DNA of 64,000 nucleotides, taken from NCBI GenBank assembly GCA_963585895.1, contig OY757939.1, positions 56,278,110 to 56,342,109 on the forward strand, read 5' to 3'. The notes below the pieces were generated by a model. That model made no database searches and was not told the origin of the DNA. It saw only the letters and a program-made list of their open reading frames with translations. Position 1 is the first letter of the stretch, and each line of letters starts with the position of its first letter. The stretch is from Sepioteuthis lessoniana (Eukaryota; Mollusca; Cephalopoda; Myopsida; Loliginidae). Below are positions 1 through 10,924 of the stretch, one piece after another. A program made the position numbers and the translations under genes.

Positions 1-1170
1 CTGTTAACGTTGTCCCTGGGATGTAATGCCTTATGCATGGTCATAAGTTTTCTTCTTCTTAGGTCTATTTGTTTAAATTCATCTCTGGTCCATTTCAGAA
101 AGTGTCCCAAATATCTAACGAGAACAGCCCAGGTATTTATTCCTTTGATAAAGTTTCGGCTTGAGAGTTTTGTCTCTTGTAGTTTTCTAGTTCTCCTGAG
201 ATATTCTTTTTGAATTTTGTTTTTAATTTCCACTTTTTTGATAGTGTCAGCCTCCAAGATGCCCAAGTATTTGTAGGTTTCGTTTTCTACGAGCGTTCTT
301 AATCTTGTCTTGATTTGGTAGTTCCATTCCGTCAGTTAGATGTCGTTTGCCACTTTTCATTACAAGTATTGCTCATTTTTCTATGCCAAATTCCATTCCT
401 AAGTCCTGACTGTATATTCTAATTGTGTGTTCTAGATTTTCCAGTTCTTTTTCATTTTTTGCAAATAGTTTGATGTCATCCATGTTCATTAAATGATTGA
501 TTTTTTCCTGCGATTTACTAAGTTTGTATCCGGCTGTGCATTTTCTGAGTATGTGGTTAAGTAGCATCATGGCAATTATGAATAATAAGGGTAATAGAGC
601 ATCTCCTTGGAAAATACCTCTTTGGATCTTTGTTTTAGCTAAGCTTCTTCCTCCTGCTGTCAATTCCACTCTCCAGGTTTTCATGGTTTTCTCGATAAAG
701 TTTATGACTTCATATATTTTGTACATTTTGAGACAGTTTATTATACAGCTTTGCGGAACCATATCATATGCCTTTTTGTTGTCAATCCAGGCCATAGCTA
801 GATTTTTCCGTCTGGTCTTACTCTTATTTAGGATGTGTTGAAGCATGTAAAGTTATTCTGCTGTGCCTCCGGTTCCTTTGCACCTTTTCTGTTTGTCAGG
901 AAACAAACCGCGGCTTGTTAGCGAGTTGTAAATCTCTTCCTTTATTTGTGCTGTTAATATTTTCCACATCATCAATAGGCAAGTTATGGGTTTGTAATTG
1001 TTTAGGGCGGCTCCTTGGCTTGGGTAATTTTGGATCAATGTGGTCCTTCCTTTGGTGATCCATTCGGGTACGTGGGCTCTTTGTAGGCATTTGTTCATTT
1101 CTTGAGCTAGTCTGTCGTGAATGTAGGTGAATTTCTTGAACCATAAACCATGTATTCCATCAAAGTCCAC
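1..1170 (-). mobile_element. LINE reverse transcriptase fragment (R2/R4-like style), runs off left edge
   Basis: The minus strand encodes a non-LTR reverse transcriptase that reads toward the left edge. A first open stretch (853-1170) contains DFDGIHGLWFKKF, the fingers region around WKAPGPDGIHG in this family, and KPITCLLMMWKILTAQI. A second open stretch (373-846) is in the same frame after one TAA stop and carries the palm motifs: AWIDNKKAYDMVP (first catalytic aspartate), GIFQGDALLPLLF (motif B), and MDDIKLFAKNE in place of the usual FxDD box. After a further stop and a frame change the thumb-like region, with NETYKYLGILEADTIKK and KGINTWAVLVRYLGHFLKWT, continues to base 1. The copy is therefore mutated, and its 3' end lies outside the window. 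It differs clearly from the RTE-like fragments found elsewhere here. The clade is judged from memory of the protein style only. Confidence 0.85.
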
Positions 1171-1184
1171 TATTTGGAAGGTTA

Positions 1185-1575
1185 CGACCTTCTCCCTCTA
1201 GTAGTAACTTATAGTCTTCATTTACGTCTGAGTGACGGCAAGCCTCTTCCATGTATGGTAGCCAATCTTTGTAAAACTGTAGTTAAGACAGTTTCGATTT
1301 TTCCTTTGATCTTCACTTCAACTAGTCTTTTCTCGATTCTTCGAGACTATTTCAAAAGCAACAACTACAGTTGATATCACCGTTACAACTTTTTCAACTC
1401 TCTGGCATATTTTTCTATTTCGCTTTCTTTTTATTTTGAACTCAGTGGTCTGCTAGAACAGAAACACCCCCTTTTTTTCTTGTCCTAACTATACGTCAAA
1501 TAAATGTATGAGATCATAAAGTATTTACATGTTCAAAAAGATTGTGAAAATGTTTTTTTACCGTATATAATTAGT
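1185..1575. other. Unassigned stretch beside the LINE
   Basis: This is AT-rich sequence without a clear gene. On the minus strand, around 1195-1285, a short open stretch reads FYKDWLPYMEEACRHSDVNE, in a different frame from the adjoining LINE. It may be a displaced upstream part of that LINE or chance. No splice-bounded exon was recognised. Confidence 0.3.
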
Positions 1576-1577
1576 TT

Positions 1578-2130
1578 GGTTTGGTTTGGTAGGGTTTTAT
1601 AGCATATCAACCATTTTTGGTTATTTAATGCCAAATCCTATTTTTACACATATATTAGATGAATGGTTTGTAAACATTTTGTAGATACACACAGTTAAAG
1701 GATCAATTCTATTTCTAACAATTCAATTTAGCATAAATCAACTAAGTTGAATGATTCCAAGTATTACTCTGAATCACCAACAAATCAATTAAACATCAGT
1801 CATTTGTTTACACACAGTTAAAGGATCAAACAATTCTATTACAAACAATTTGATTTAGCAGAAGTCATTTATTTGCACTGAGTTTAAATGTCAAACAGTT
1901 CTATTTGACCCATAGATAGGACCCTATTATTTGCTACCACTCCAGGTATGAGTGGAGATGGGAGTGATGGTAACGAAAGGGTACTCTGTATTCTCCAAAG
2001 CTCTAGCATTATTGGAGTTTCACCATCAGATTGTCATGTCATAATCAGAACACTCGTTGGTAGGGATCCTACCTCTCTGCAGAGATGCAGTCGGTGTATT
2101 CTACAGCCCCAACTGACTGGGCTATATATA
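1578..2130 (-). mobile_element. Element C copy, near full length
   Basis: On the + strand it begins with the reverse complement of the shared tail (GGTTTGGTAGGGTTTTATAG then CATATCAACC). It continues with degenerate internal repeats around CACACAGTTAAAGGATCAA, and then the block GACCCATAGATAGGACC with GAGTGGAGATGGGAGTGATG. It ends in the block GCAGTCGGTGTATTCTACAG. The tail polarity shows that the element points to the minus strand. About a dozen relatives occur in the window. I see no coding potential, and the family is a local label. Confidence 0.75.
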
Positions 2131-2139
2131 ATTAGAGAC

Positions 2140-2915
2140 TATGAATCAATCTGTTTAAAATTAATGTGAAGTTAGATTTTTTTACCGTATGTAATATAAT
2201 TGCGGAGGCATTTTTTTATGTTATCATTTTTCGTTTTATATATGTTGCCTTTCGGTTTAGTAAGGCTGAGAACCTTTCGGCTTAGTGCATGAGTTAGTTA
2301 GGTGTACATATTGAGTGCAGGTGTTCACGCGCGCGCGGGGCGTATGTGACAATCAGAGATGTCACAGTAAAAAACCCAGATAGGAAATGTGACCGGGGAC
2401 GTGAATGACGTCTTGCCCGGAAGCGCTGAGGCTTTTAGAATTTGAAAAAAAAACACAGTTAGTTGAGATTTAAACCCCGAACGAGAGAGTTGAGATTCGA
2501 GTCTAGAGGAAGGTTGTCGATTTTTGGTCTCGCCTCGGCGAGACCAGTTGGGGTCTACGAAATGTGCCGCGTGTTTTTTGACTCAGTGAGTCAAGAGCTG
2601 ACGATATACGAACAGTCTGCATGGAAAGAAATTTTGTCTCTCTCTCTCCTCATGTCGAAAAACCTTAAACTCAAAAAGGTAAATAAAAGTTTCGTACCTG
2701 AACCAATTTCGTGTATTTCGGGATTCCCTACGTCTATTTCACGTGTTCGTATCTTGGTCGTATTTTTGGACCTGGATATGTTACACGTACATAATTCGAG
2801 ACTATGAATGTTAAACGGGCATAAAATAACCCAGCAAGAGTTGACATTCCTTAAAAACCAAGCAAGCAAGCAACCAACTGACTATTTTTACTATGTACCG
2901 CAATCACAATTACCG
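2140..2915. other. Unassigned, locally GC-richer stretch
   Basis: Between two element C copies lies a non-repetitive-looking stretch that contains a GC-rich part (about 2325-2620). It holds a perfect 8-bp stem with a four-base loop at 2526-2545 (GGTCTCGC, CTCG, GCGAGACC), a TGACGTC motif near 2407, and an AATAAA near 2683. Several short open frames overlap on both strands, none with a recognisable domain. It could be part of an old retroelement end or a regulatory region; neither is established. Confidence 0.3.
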
Positions 2916-2924
2916 GAAGTTTTA

Positions 2925-3220
2925 TTACACTCTGTCAGCAAGGCTTAGAATACGCTGTACCCTCCTGCTGGGGAGACTTAACCCTCTGCAGGAGTTTACT
3001 GAGTACGACACTAAACTGCATTTGATGATAAGGCTTCAGTTTTGGACTTTTGAGAAGTGTGGACCCCCCTCCATTGCCATTACTTCCAGATCCATTCTGA
3101 CCCAAACTGGTAGTACCTGTAAAGGTCTCATCTAAGGTTTAAATTGATCTATTTGGAAATTATTAGTATTAGAAAAAACACTTGATACAGTATAACTGTG
3201 TGGAAAAAAGCCTTAAGAAA
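2925..3220 (+). mobile_element. Element C copy, 5' part
   Basis: The + strand carries the element C start region: AAGGCTTAGAATACGCTGTA, then GACACTAAACTGCATTTGAT, then CAGATCCATTCTGACCCAAA and a GTAGTACCTG block. These are the reverse complement of the blocks at 1905-2130. The internal tandem region follows, and no tail is seen. Confidence 0.65.
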
Positions 3221-3334
3221 GTACTCAAAAATGTAAATATATACATACAATAAGGCATAAAATAACCCCAGTTAGGTTGAACACTCAACAAAAAGTCTGT
3301 TCTTATATATTAAAGCGTTTCTTCCGACGAGGTG

Positions 3335-3692
3335 TGTTTGGATTAGTTTGGTTGAATGATTTTAACGATATGCCAAGTCGTCTCGAGTTATATATTACCG
3401 AGAGGTTAGGGAATCACGTTCATTGTTCGTTCATATTTACATTTCTTGTGCAGTTGTTTCTCAAAAGAATTCTTTTTTGCACACCGTCCTATAGAATACA
3501 AATGATTTATAAACAGATCTATTTGACCCATAGATGGGATGCCAATTGGTACTACTACTCTGGGTCAGAGTGGACATGGGAGTAATGGTAATGATATGGT
3601 ACTCCACATTTCTCAGGCACCCCATTTTTGGTGTGGGGGGTCGTCTTATCCTTCTGCAGGTGATGCAATCAGTGTCTTCTAAACCCCAATGA
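3335..3692 (-). mobile_element. Element C copy with variant tail (subtype C2)
   Basis: The start shows the variant tail, GATTTTAACGATATGCCAAG, followed by AGGGAATCACGTTCATTG and a T-rich stretch ending TTTTTTGCACACCGTCCT. It then joins the common block GACCCATAGATGGGATGCC and GTCAGAGTGGACATGGGAGT. The same variant tail occurs near 12005, 28020 and 54965, so this is a real subfamily. Confidence 0.65.
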
Positions 3693-3699
3693 CAGAGAA

Positions 3700-4330
3700 A
3701 ACCAACGAGTTTTGTATTTACAATAAACATAAAAATGAAATTCATTGTCTACTGATCATGCAAATGTAATTCATAATTATTCTTATCAATAATCAATAAC
3801 TGCAGTCTGTCTCAATTCTTTTTGTTTTTCAAAATTAAGTTTCAGTAAATCTAAACTCGTTTTTACAGACGCTCGCAAACTTGTTAAAAAAAAACAAAAA
3901 AAAAAAAAAGTTCTTGTCTCTGATTTTTATCCCAGACTTTATTCTTTTTCGGCTTAAAGAAAAGTTTTTTTTCTTTTCGTATTAATCCCGTTTAGAATAT
4001 TAATTGGAAAATTATTTTGAAATTTCCTCTATGAGAAGAGGGAAAAGGAAGAAAATATGTTCCAAGTCACGTTTCTCAAAGTGTATTATTCAATATTTTC
4101 TTTTTCTTTGCAACTTTTTATTTTAATAACCTGACTTTAAAACTGATCAGATTTAATAACGGTTAAAACTTATTAAAATTCGAAGATTCAAATTTCTTGA
4201 TTGATGAGAGCGAATTTTATGTGATTTTAATATGTGGCTAATTGCCAGGATTCAAATTTTTAAAAAATCAGCAATTCCTCTTGTTCCGCAACGACAGTAA
4301 AAGTATTTAATCGGGTGATCAGCTGAGCGC
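3700..4330. other. Unassigned AT-rich stretch
   Basis: AT-rich sequence with a poly-A run near 3885-3910 and no recognisable gene or repeat. Confidence 0.4.
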
Positions 4331-4332
4331 AT

Positions 4333-4612
4333 GTATTTACCTAACCCCTCCGCCAGAGGAAGGATATGGCACAAAGTCAATTTTTTAAAAGCCCCCCCCC
4401 CCTCCAAGCTAGTTTGAGTCCAGAGTTTCTTTTTTAGACTGATTGCCTCACCGAGCTTGCAAACACTGTCTACTATACTATTCACCCTTAGAGGAGAACA
4501 TATAGATTCACGCCTTTCCTCTGGGTATTAGCAGAAAATGAAATGCAATCATCCCCGTCCAGGATTTGAACCCCATTTCCTACGATGATAACCCTTTCGC
4601 TAAACTCGTGGT
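4333..4612 (-). mobile_element. SINE-A copy (tRNA-derived)
   Basis: On the minus strand the copy runs from a tRNA-like head (promoter B-box-like GGTTCAAATCC, seen on the + strand as GGATTTGAACC at 4562) through the shared core (mutated around AGAGGAGAACATATAGATTC) to the tail. The tail appears on the + strand as ATTTACCTAACCCCTCCGCC at the low-coordinate end. A run of C bases interrupts the tail region. It is a diverged, older copy. Confidence 0.75.
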
Positions 4613-4676
4613 ATTATGGTTAACAAGCTCGTATTATCCAATGTCAAGACGATGTTGTCACGATGTCAGCTTGAGT

Positions 4677-4975
4677 GGCGCTCGTGGTGTAACGGATATC
4701 ATCATAGGAAATGGACATGGTTACCCGAGTTCAAATTCTAGACGAGGCTGTTGGCATTTTTCCATAGCGCTAATACCCTTGGGAAAAGTATGAATTCAAC
4801 TATTCTCCCTCCAGCTATGGGTGAAATAGTAAGGCAGACTGGGCTCTTTAGCCTTGGTATGGCAACCAGTCTAGGAGAAGGAAAATTATGAATTCAAATC
4901 TGTTAAACTTCGAATAAAAATAGATCTTGTGTAGTATCCTGCTGGTGCAGGGTGGGTGGTACGGTAAATACATTA
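4677..4975 (+). mobile_element. SINE-A copy (tRNA-derived), full length
   Basis: The head is tRNA-like: GCTCGTGGTGTAACGGATAT (A-box region) and CCGAGTTCAAATTCTAGACG (B-box region). The core follows, CTAATACCCTTGGGAAAAGT then TCCCTCCAGCTATGGGTGAA. The copy ends with GTCTAGGAGAAGGAAAATTA and a degraded tail before GGTAAATAC. A second SINE-A lies just upstream in opposite orientation. These match the organisation of cephalopod tRNA-derived SINEs known from the literature. Confidence 0.8.
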
Positions 4976-5394
4976 AGTAAATATGTCAAGCAGAGTGAGC
5001 TGATTAGTTGATTGGCTGGTTGCTTTAAGTCATGCTAACCCCTGTTGGGTTATTTAATGCCAACGTTTTCTATTTAATTATTATCATAATTTTTTCGCAC
5101 ATAGTTTTATAGCTCCAAGTATTCTTGCGTTGTACTAATAATTTGCCGACAGTTATATTAGTCCTTAGTCGAGGGCTACATGAAAGCTCCTTTTTCAATA
5201 GCTACTACTCAAAGGGCGCTACTCCATTTCTGGATTGCTCTACTTTACCCTTGATCCTTACCTTATAATGCTGTTAAATAAGGCGGAATCAAGTACCATT
5301 TCTTGAGTCTTTGGTATGACTTGACCTGGGATTGAATTCCAGTCTTCCAGACCATTGGCGAACACTCTACTCATGAGGCCAATGGCCAGGTATA

Positions 5395-5434
<40 letters not shown>

Positions 5435-5860
5435 TGTTTGTGCAATTATGTAGTTTTAAGTATACTTATCTAATTCTAGTAATTTGCTCACAATTACATA
5501 GTTTCAAGTAATCATTCTTATTTAATAACAATAATAATGAGACGAACAAAGTTTTCTGAGATTTTGCGATACAACAGATCATCTAATCTCGGCCAGACGA
5601 CCAGACCTAGTTAGAGTCAACAAAAAAAAAAAGAAAAAAGAAAAAAAGAACAATGAAAAAAGAAAAAAGAAAAAAAAGAAGAAAAATGAAAAAGAAAAAA
5701 AGAAAAAAAAAAGAAAAATGAAAAAAGAAAAAAGAGACCCTGCCGAATAGTGAACTCTGCCATCCGGGCAGACCACAAGGTAAAATTAAGAGAAAGCAAA
5801 AAGAGAGATAAGTACCTAGACCGTGTTAGAGAAATAAAAAAACAAACTATGGAGCATGAT
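4976..5860. repeat. Unassigned stretch with (AAT)n and A-rich purine tract
   Basis: No gene is recognised. An (AAT)n microsatellite occupies about 5396-5433. At about 5620-5735 a purine-only tract of A runs punctuated by G (AAAAAG units) makes low-complexity phenylalanine-rich frames on the minus strand, which are not genes. Confidence 0.7.
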
Positions 5861-5864
5861 AGTG

Positions 5865-6165
5865 ACGTTTCGGCCGATATGTCCGCCGGCCTTCTTCAGG
5901 TATTGGTCGAACTCGGGAACCTTCACGGAACTTCGAACTATGTCCTTTATTGAATCCGCGGGGGTCGCCTGTTCTGATTCCGTTAGTCATAATCGGGTAC
6001 AAGGGTTAAGTATTCCTGTATTATTACTCACCTGTAGTGAGGATTGAACCTGCAACCTTCAGATGATTGTCTCCTAAGAAGCTTAGGGAACCAAAGCCTA
6101 TAACCGTTACGCCATGTGTCCTGCTGGGTAAAAATCAACAAGCTTCGTCTCAAAAATTTAGACAA
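5865..6165 (-). mobile_element. SINE-D copy, with an inverted tail fragment beside it
   Basis: The minus-strand copy shows the body as GTTTCGGCCGATATGTCCGC and GTCGAACTCGGGAACCTTC, and the tRNA-like head with a B-box that reads GGTTGCAGGTTCAATCC on the minus strand. Directly past the head, at 6126-6165, a short piece of SINE-D tail lies in the + orientation (AAAAATCAACAAGCTTCGTC). The locus is therefore inverted head-to-head, with most of the second copy missing. Confidence 0.75.
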
Positions 6166-6224
6166 CTAACAGTTATATGGTTTTTAATATACCTCTGTAA
6201 ATATTAATCATTTCAAAACAGATT

Positions 6225-6484
6225 TATTTAACTCATAGATGGGACCCTTAATAAATTCTTCCCCTCCGATCGAGAATTGATCTGGGAATAATGGCAACGA
6301 ATTGATGACTCTGCACTTGCCAGATCTCCAGAACTCACACTATCATTGCAGTTTAGTGTCATGCACAGTACATCCCTTTTTGGTGAGGGGTAATAATCTA
6401 CCCCCTCTACAGTAGATTCAAGCTTGGGACTAGTGCAAGAAAGAAAGTTGACGTTCTCTAGTTTTGATAATGGGCACCTTACCA
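6225..6484 (-). mobile_element. Element C copy, body only
   Basis: GATTTATTTAACTCATAGAT followed by GGGACCCTTAATAAATTCTT, then the ATGGCAACGAATTGATGACT, TTTAGTGTCATGCACAG and TTTTTGGTGAGGGG blocks, which match element C bodies elsewhere. The tail end is missing. It sits at the upstream edge of the 86-bp satellite. Confidence 0.6.
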
Positions 6485-6655
6485 CCCGTATGTAATATGG
6501 GCAAGTACTGTTTGTTTGATTCCTTTAAATATGAATAATTAGACCAAACTTTAGTAAAAGCGACTCTACGTCCATTATTTTTTTTATAATGATCATCTTA
6601 CAACCTGTATGTTATATGGGTAACTATTACAAGTTTGACTCCTTTGGATATGAAT
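6485..6655 (+). repeat. Diverged leading units of the 86-bp satellite
   Basis: This segment contains degenerate versions of the satellite monomer: TATGTAATATGGGCAAGTAC, then GCGACTCTACGTCCATTATT, then a second unit with CATCTTACAACCTGTATG. Spacing and sequence have drifted, as expected at an array edge. It is cut off at 6655 by an RTE fragment and resumes at 7244. Confidence 0.75.
6645..6655 (+). repeat. Target-site duplication, left copy
   Basis: TGGATATGAAT occurs here and again at 7233-7243, flanking the RTE fragment exactly. Confidence 0.85.
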
Positions 6656-7232
6656 CATCATCATTATCAAGTCAAACTGTTTGCACGGATTTCCCTGACT
6701 TTCCTCTTTCCATTTGTCTTTATCATCCATCGTTCCCGGCAGGCCTTGTAGATGGCATCCTGTGTCCGCATAGAGTTATAAGTAAGTTCTTGTTGGTCGG
6801 CCAACACTGACACGTCCATGTGAAGGGGTCCATAGAAGAACGTCACTTATGAGTTTGTCCTTGCTTCTCCAGCGGTGTCCCACATGTCTTGTTCGTTTTA
6901 TTTGGATAGTTTTATAGTTGTGAGGTAAGTGGTTGAACATCTGCTGTTTCGTGGGATATTGCTTCTCGGATTTGTTCAATAGAGCTTGTAGCATTCTTGT
7001 GTAGTTCCTGTCTAGTTTTTTTTTCTGTATAGTTTTGTCAGCGTCCACGTGGTGCACACGTGCAGTAGTATTGACACAATCGCTGTTTGGAAGAAATCTT
7101 GTTTTATTTCATCGGATAGATCAGACTTTCATATGATCGATGGTCTATCGATAGCTGTCTACTCCTTCACTAGGCGCATACTGATATATCTTTGGGTAGA
7201 ACGAGATGCTGCTGCCGATGTACGTGAAACTG
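6656..7232 (-). mobile_element. RTE-like LINE 3' fragment inserted in the satellite
   Basis: The minus strand encodes the C-terminal part of the RTE-like reverse transcriptase: KKLDRNYTRMLQALLNKSE, then KRTRHVGHRWRSKDKLISDV and LLWTPSHGRVSVGRPTRTYL. The 3' end is an (ATG)-type repeat, seen as ATCATCATCATT on the + strand, which is typical of the RTE clade. The 5' end is truncated. An 11-bp exact target-site duplication (6645-6655, 7233-7243) shows a real retrotransposition event into satellite DNA. Several stops show that it is old. Confidence 0.88.
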
Positions 7233-7243
7233 TGGATATGAAT
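7233..7243 (+). repeat. Target-site duplication, right copy
   Basis: TGGATATGAAT matches 6645-6655 exactly. Confidence 0.85.
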
Positions 7244-7266
7244 AATTATATAAAACTTTTGTAAAG

Positions 7267-9650
7267 GCAACTCTACGTCCATTATTTTTAATAATTATCA
7301 TCTTTCAACCTATATGTAATATGAGCAAGTACAACTAGCAATCACTTATAAAGCAACTCTACGTCCATTATTTTTAATAATTATCATCTTTCAACCTATA
7401 TGTAATATGAGCAAGTACAACTAGCAATCACTTATAAAGCAACTCTACGTCCATTATTTTTAATAATTATCATCTTTCAACCCATATGTAATATGAGCAA
7501 GTACAACTAGTAATCACTTATAAAGCAACTCTACGTCCATTATTTTTAATAATTATCATCTTTCAACCCATATGTAATATGAGCAAGTACAACTAGTAAT
7601 CACTTATAAAGCAACTCTACGTCCATTATTTTTAATAATTATCATCTTTCAACCCATATGTAATATGGGCAAGTACTACTAGTAATCACTTATAAAGCAA
7701 CTCTTCGTCCATTATTTTTAATAATTATCATCTTTCAACCCATATGTAATATGAGCAAGTACAACTAGTAATCACATATAAAGCAACTCTACGTCCATTA
7801 TTTTTAATAATTATCATCTTTCAACCCATATGTAATATGAGCATGTACAACTAGTAATCACTTATAAAGCAACTCTACGTCCATTATTTTTAATAATTAT
7901 CATCTTTCAACCCATATGTAATATGAGCAAGTACAACTAGTAATCACTTATAAAGCAACTCTACGTCCATTATTTTTAATAATTATCATCTTTCAACCCA
8001 TATGTAATATGAGCAAGTACAACTAGCAATCACTTATAAAGCAACTCTACGTCCATTATTTTTAATAATTATCATCTTTCAACCCATATGTAATATGAGC
8101 AAGTACAACTAGTAATCACTTATAAAGCAACTCTACGTCCATTATTTTTAATAATTATCATCTTTCAACCCATATGTAATATGAGCAAGTACAACTAGTA
8201 ATCACTCATAAAGCAACTCTACGTCCATTATTTTTAATAATTATCATCTTTCAACCCATATGTAATATGAGCAAGTACAACTAGTAATCACTCATAAAGC
8301 AACTCTACGTCCATTATTTTTAATAATTATCATCTTTCAACCCATATGTAATATGAGCAAGTACAACTAGCAATCACTTATAAAGCAACTCTACGTCCAT
8401 TATTTTTAATAATTATCATCTTTCAACCCATATGTAATATGGGCAAGTACAACTAGCAATCACTTATAAAGCAACTCTACGTCCATTATTTTTAATAATT
8501 ATCATCTTTCAACCCATATGTAATATGGGCAAGTACAACTAGTAATCACTTATAAATCAACTCTACGTCCATTATTTTTAATAATTATCATCTTTCAAAC
8601 CATATGTAATATGGGCAAGTACAACTAGTAATCACTCATAAAGCAACTCTACGTCCATTATTTTTAATAATTATCATCTTTCAACCCATATGTAATATGA
8701 GCAAGTACAACTAGTAATCACTTATAAAGCAACTCTACGTCCATTATTTTTAATAATTATCATCTTTCAACCCATATGTAATATGAGCAAGTACAACTAG
8801 TAATCACTCATAAAGCAACTCTACGTCCATTATTTTTAATAATTATCATCTTTCAACCCATATGTAATATGAGCAAGTACAACTAGTAATCACTCATAAA
8901 GCAACTCTACGTCCATTATTTTTAATAATTATCATCTTTCAACCCATATGTAATATGAGCAAGTACAACTAGCAATCACTTATAAAGCAACTCTACGTCC
9001 ATTATTTTTAATAATTATCATCTTTTAACCCATATGTAATATGAGCAAGTACAACTAGCAATCACTTATAAAGCAACTCTACGTCCATTATTTTTAATAA
9101 TTATCATCTTTCAACCCATATGTAATATGGGCAAGTACAACTAGCAATCACTTATAAAGCAACTCTACGTCCATTATTTTTAATAATTATCATCTTTCAA
9201 CCCATATGTAATATGGGCAAGTACAACTAGTAATCACTTATAAAGCAACTCTACGTCCATTATTTTTAATAATTATCATCTTTCAACCCATATGTAATAT
9301 GAGCAAGTACAACTAGTAATCACTCATAAAGCAACTCTACGTCCATTATTTTTAATAATTATCATCTTTCAACCCATATGTAATATGAGCAAGTACAACT
9401 AGTAATCACTCATAAAGCAACTCTACGTCCATTATTTTTAATAATTATCATCTTTCAACCCATATGTAATATGAGCAAGTACAACTAGCAATCACTTATT
9501 AAGCAACTCTACGTCCATTATTTTTAATAATTATCATCTTTCAACCTATATGTAATATGAGCAAGTACTACAAGTAATCACTTATAAAGCAACTCTATGT
9601 TCTTTATTTTTTCTTTTTATTTATGACCATCTTATAATTCATATATTATA
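7267..9650 (+). repeat. 86-bp satellite array, about 27 units
   Basis: The monomer starts GCAACTCTACGTCCATTATT and later holds CATATGTAATATGAGCAAGT. Starts at 7267, 7353, 7439 and so on to 9589 give exactly 27 steps of 86 bp without any length change; a decayed 28th unit follows from 9589. Units differ by a few diagnostic sites (GAGCAAG or GGGCAAG; AGCAATC or AGTAATC; CACTTAT or CACTCAT). The central units are highly homogeneous and the end units have drifted. There is no open frame across units. Confidence 0.97.
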
Positions 9651-9825
9651 TTGCTATTGCATTGCTAGTTAAGAAATTCGATGTCTGCTATGTACGGTTA
9701 AACAAAAAGATAAAGTTTTTGTTTAGCTAACCAGATTGATGCAAAATAAAAGTTCAATTTAAAATGATACTGCAAATCGAACCCTTCTCAAAAACTTTAA
9801 AATGCTCTCTAGTTCTATTAGTAGT

Positions 9826-10370
9826 TTGTGGTTTGGTTTAATGGCATATCAAACTTCGTGGGTTATTTAATGCCAAAGCCATCCTTGCTAAAGAATTGTA
9901 GTGATACTATTTAATCCATAACTAGGGGTATATATGTATTTACCCAACCCATTTGCCACGAGCAGGAAGTGACACAAGGTCCTTTTTTTCTGTGCAGTTT
10001 AACAGGTTTGAATTGAAAGTTTTCTTTAAAATTGACAGTTACCATACCAAGGTTTAAGAACCCAGTCTGCCCCACAATTCGCCTATAAATTGAAGGAGAA
10101 TTGTTGGAGTGATACCTTTTCCAAGGGGATAAGTGCTATGTGGATTGCGAACAACCTTGTCCAGGAATTGAACTCGGGTCGCCGTGTCTATGTCCAAGGA
10201 AGTTAACTTTGACACAACGAGCGTAGAGCGATAAGGGAGTACATACATTTCTCTAGGTTATTAATCTGAAAGTGAACATAATAGCACGATTAAGGTTCGA
10301 ACTTGCTTATTACAATGTCACAATCAAGTACGCTAGTCACTACGCTACGGCGACTCACCACGAAATTAGT
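9826..10370 (-). mobile_element. SINE-B copy split by a SINE-A insertion
   Basis: The tail appears at 9826 on the + strand (GGTTTGGTTTAATGGCATAT, then GGGTTATTTAATGCCAAAGC). The core is broken after CATAACTAGGGG near 9928 and resumes near 10232 with GCGATAAGGGAGTACATACA, then CTGAAAGTGAACATAATAGC, and the tRNA-like head follows (GGTTCGAACTTGCTTATTAC). The interruption shows that this SINE-B predates the SINE-A inside it. Confidence 0.8.
9930..10230 (-). mobile_element. SINE-A nested in SINE-B
   Basis: The tail reads ATTTACCCAACCCATTTGCC, and the middle has CAGTCTGCCCCACAATTCGC and GGGATAAGTGCTATGTG. The B-box region on the minus strand is GAGTTCAATTCCTGGACAAG. Both flanks are SINE-B sequence, so it inserted into an existing SINE-B. 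Confidence 0.8.
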
Positions 10371-10379
10371 GGCCAATGG

Positions 10380-10920
10380 CTCTAACTGTTCTTGAGTTAT
10401 TCAATGACAGACAACTAGACGACAAAAAAAAAAAAAAAAAAAAAAAGGCAAAAAGAAAAAGACTTTTAGTGAATTACAGTAAGATCGAATTTCTGATTAT
10501 ATTAATCCCTTTCGTACATCGTTCTTCATAGCAAGGCTCAAGTTACGTAGAAATATTTGCCGAAGAAACTCTGCGTTTTCTTCTCGTACAGAGGATAAGA
10601 CCGAAATCGATTTAATCAGCTTCAAACGCACGAGAAGGTTCTTGTACACACGATTGGCTATCCATTTAGCGTCGCACGTAAAACTATATTCGGAACGCTA
10701 CGTTTTATTTAATTCTGTCCGCTGGTATTTTGTGAAAAGTGAGCGAGATTTTGATAGACCGCTTATAAGTCTACGAGTTGTGCGTTTGGAGATGGCGGTT
10801 GGGGCTGTTAGCTTAAAATAATTTTGGAATGTGGCTTTAATATATTTAGCAGGCAATATCTGCCAGTGAATTACTTGAAGAAATTGGATATTAAAGTCGC
10901 TGTACTCTCTTTATTGCATC
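10380..10920. other. Unassigned single-copy-looking stretch with poly-A
   Basis: After an A-run (about 10422-10446), a stretch without recognised repeats follows. It is somewhat richer in CpG than its surroundings (for example GTACATCGTTC and GGAACGCTACG). One ATG in fair context (GGAGATGGCGGTTGGGGC, about 10788) opens only ten codons. It could be an untranslated exon or promoter region; nothing in the sequence proves it. Confidence 0.3.
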
Positions 10921-10924
10921 TCGT

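Noticed and set aside
5579-5799. Phenylalanine-rich minus-strand frames
   Set aside because: They are translation of an A-rich purine tract, not genes. The same applies to 27294-27685, 30000-30392 and 35504-36050.
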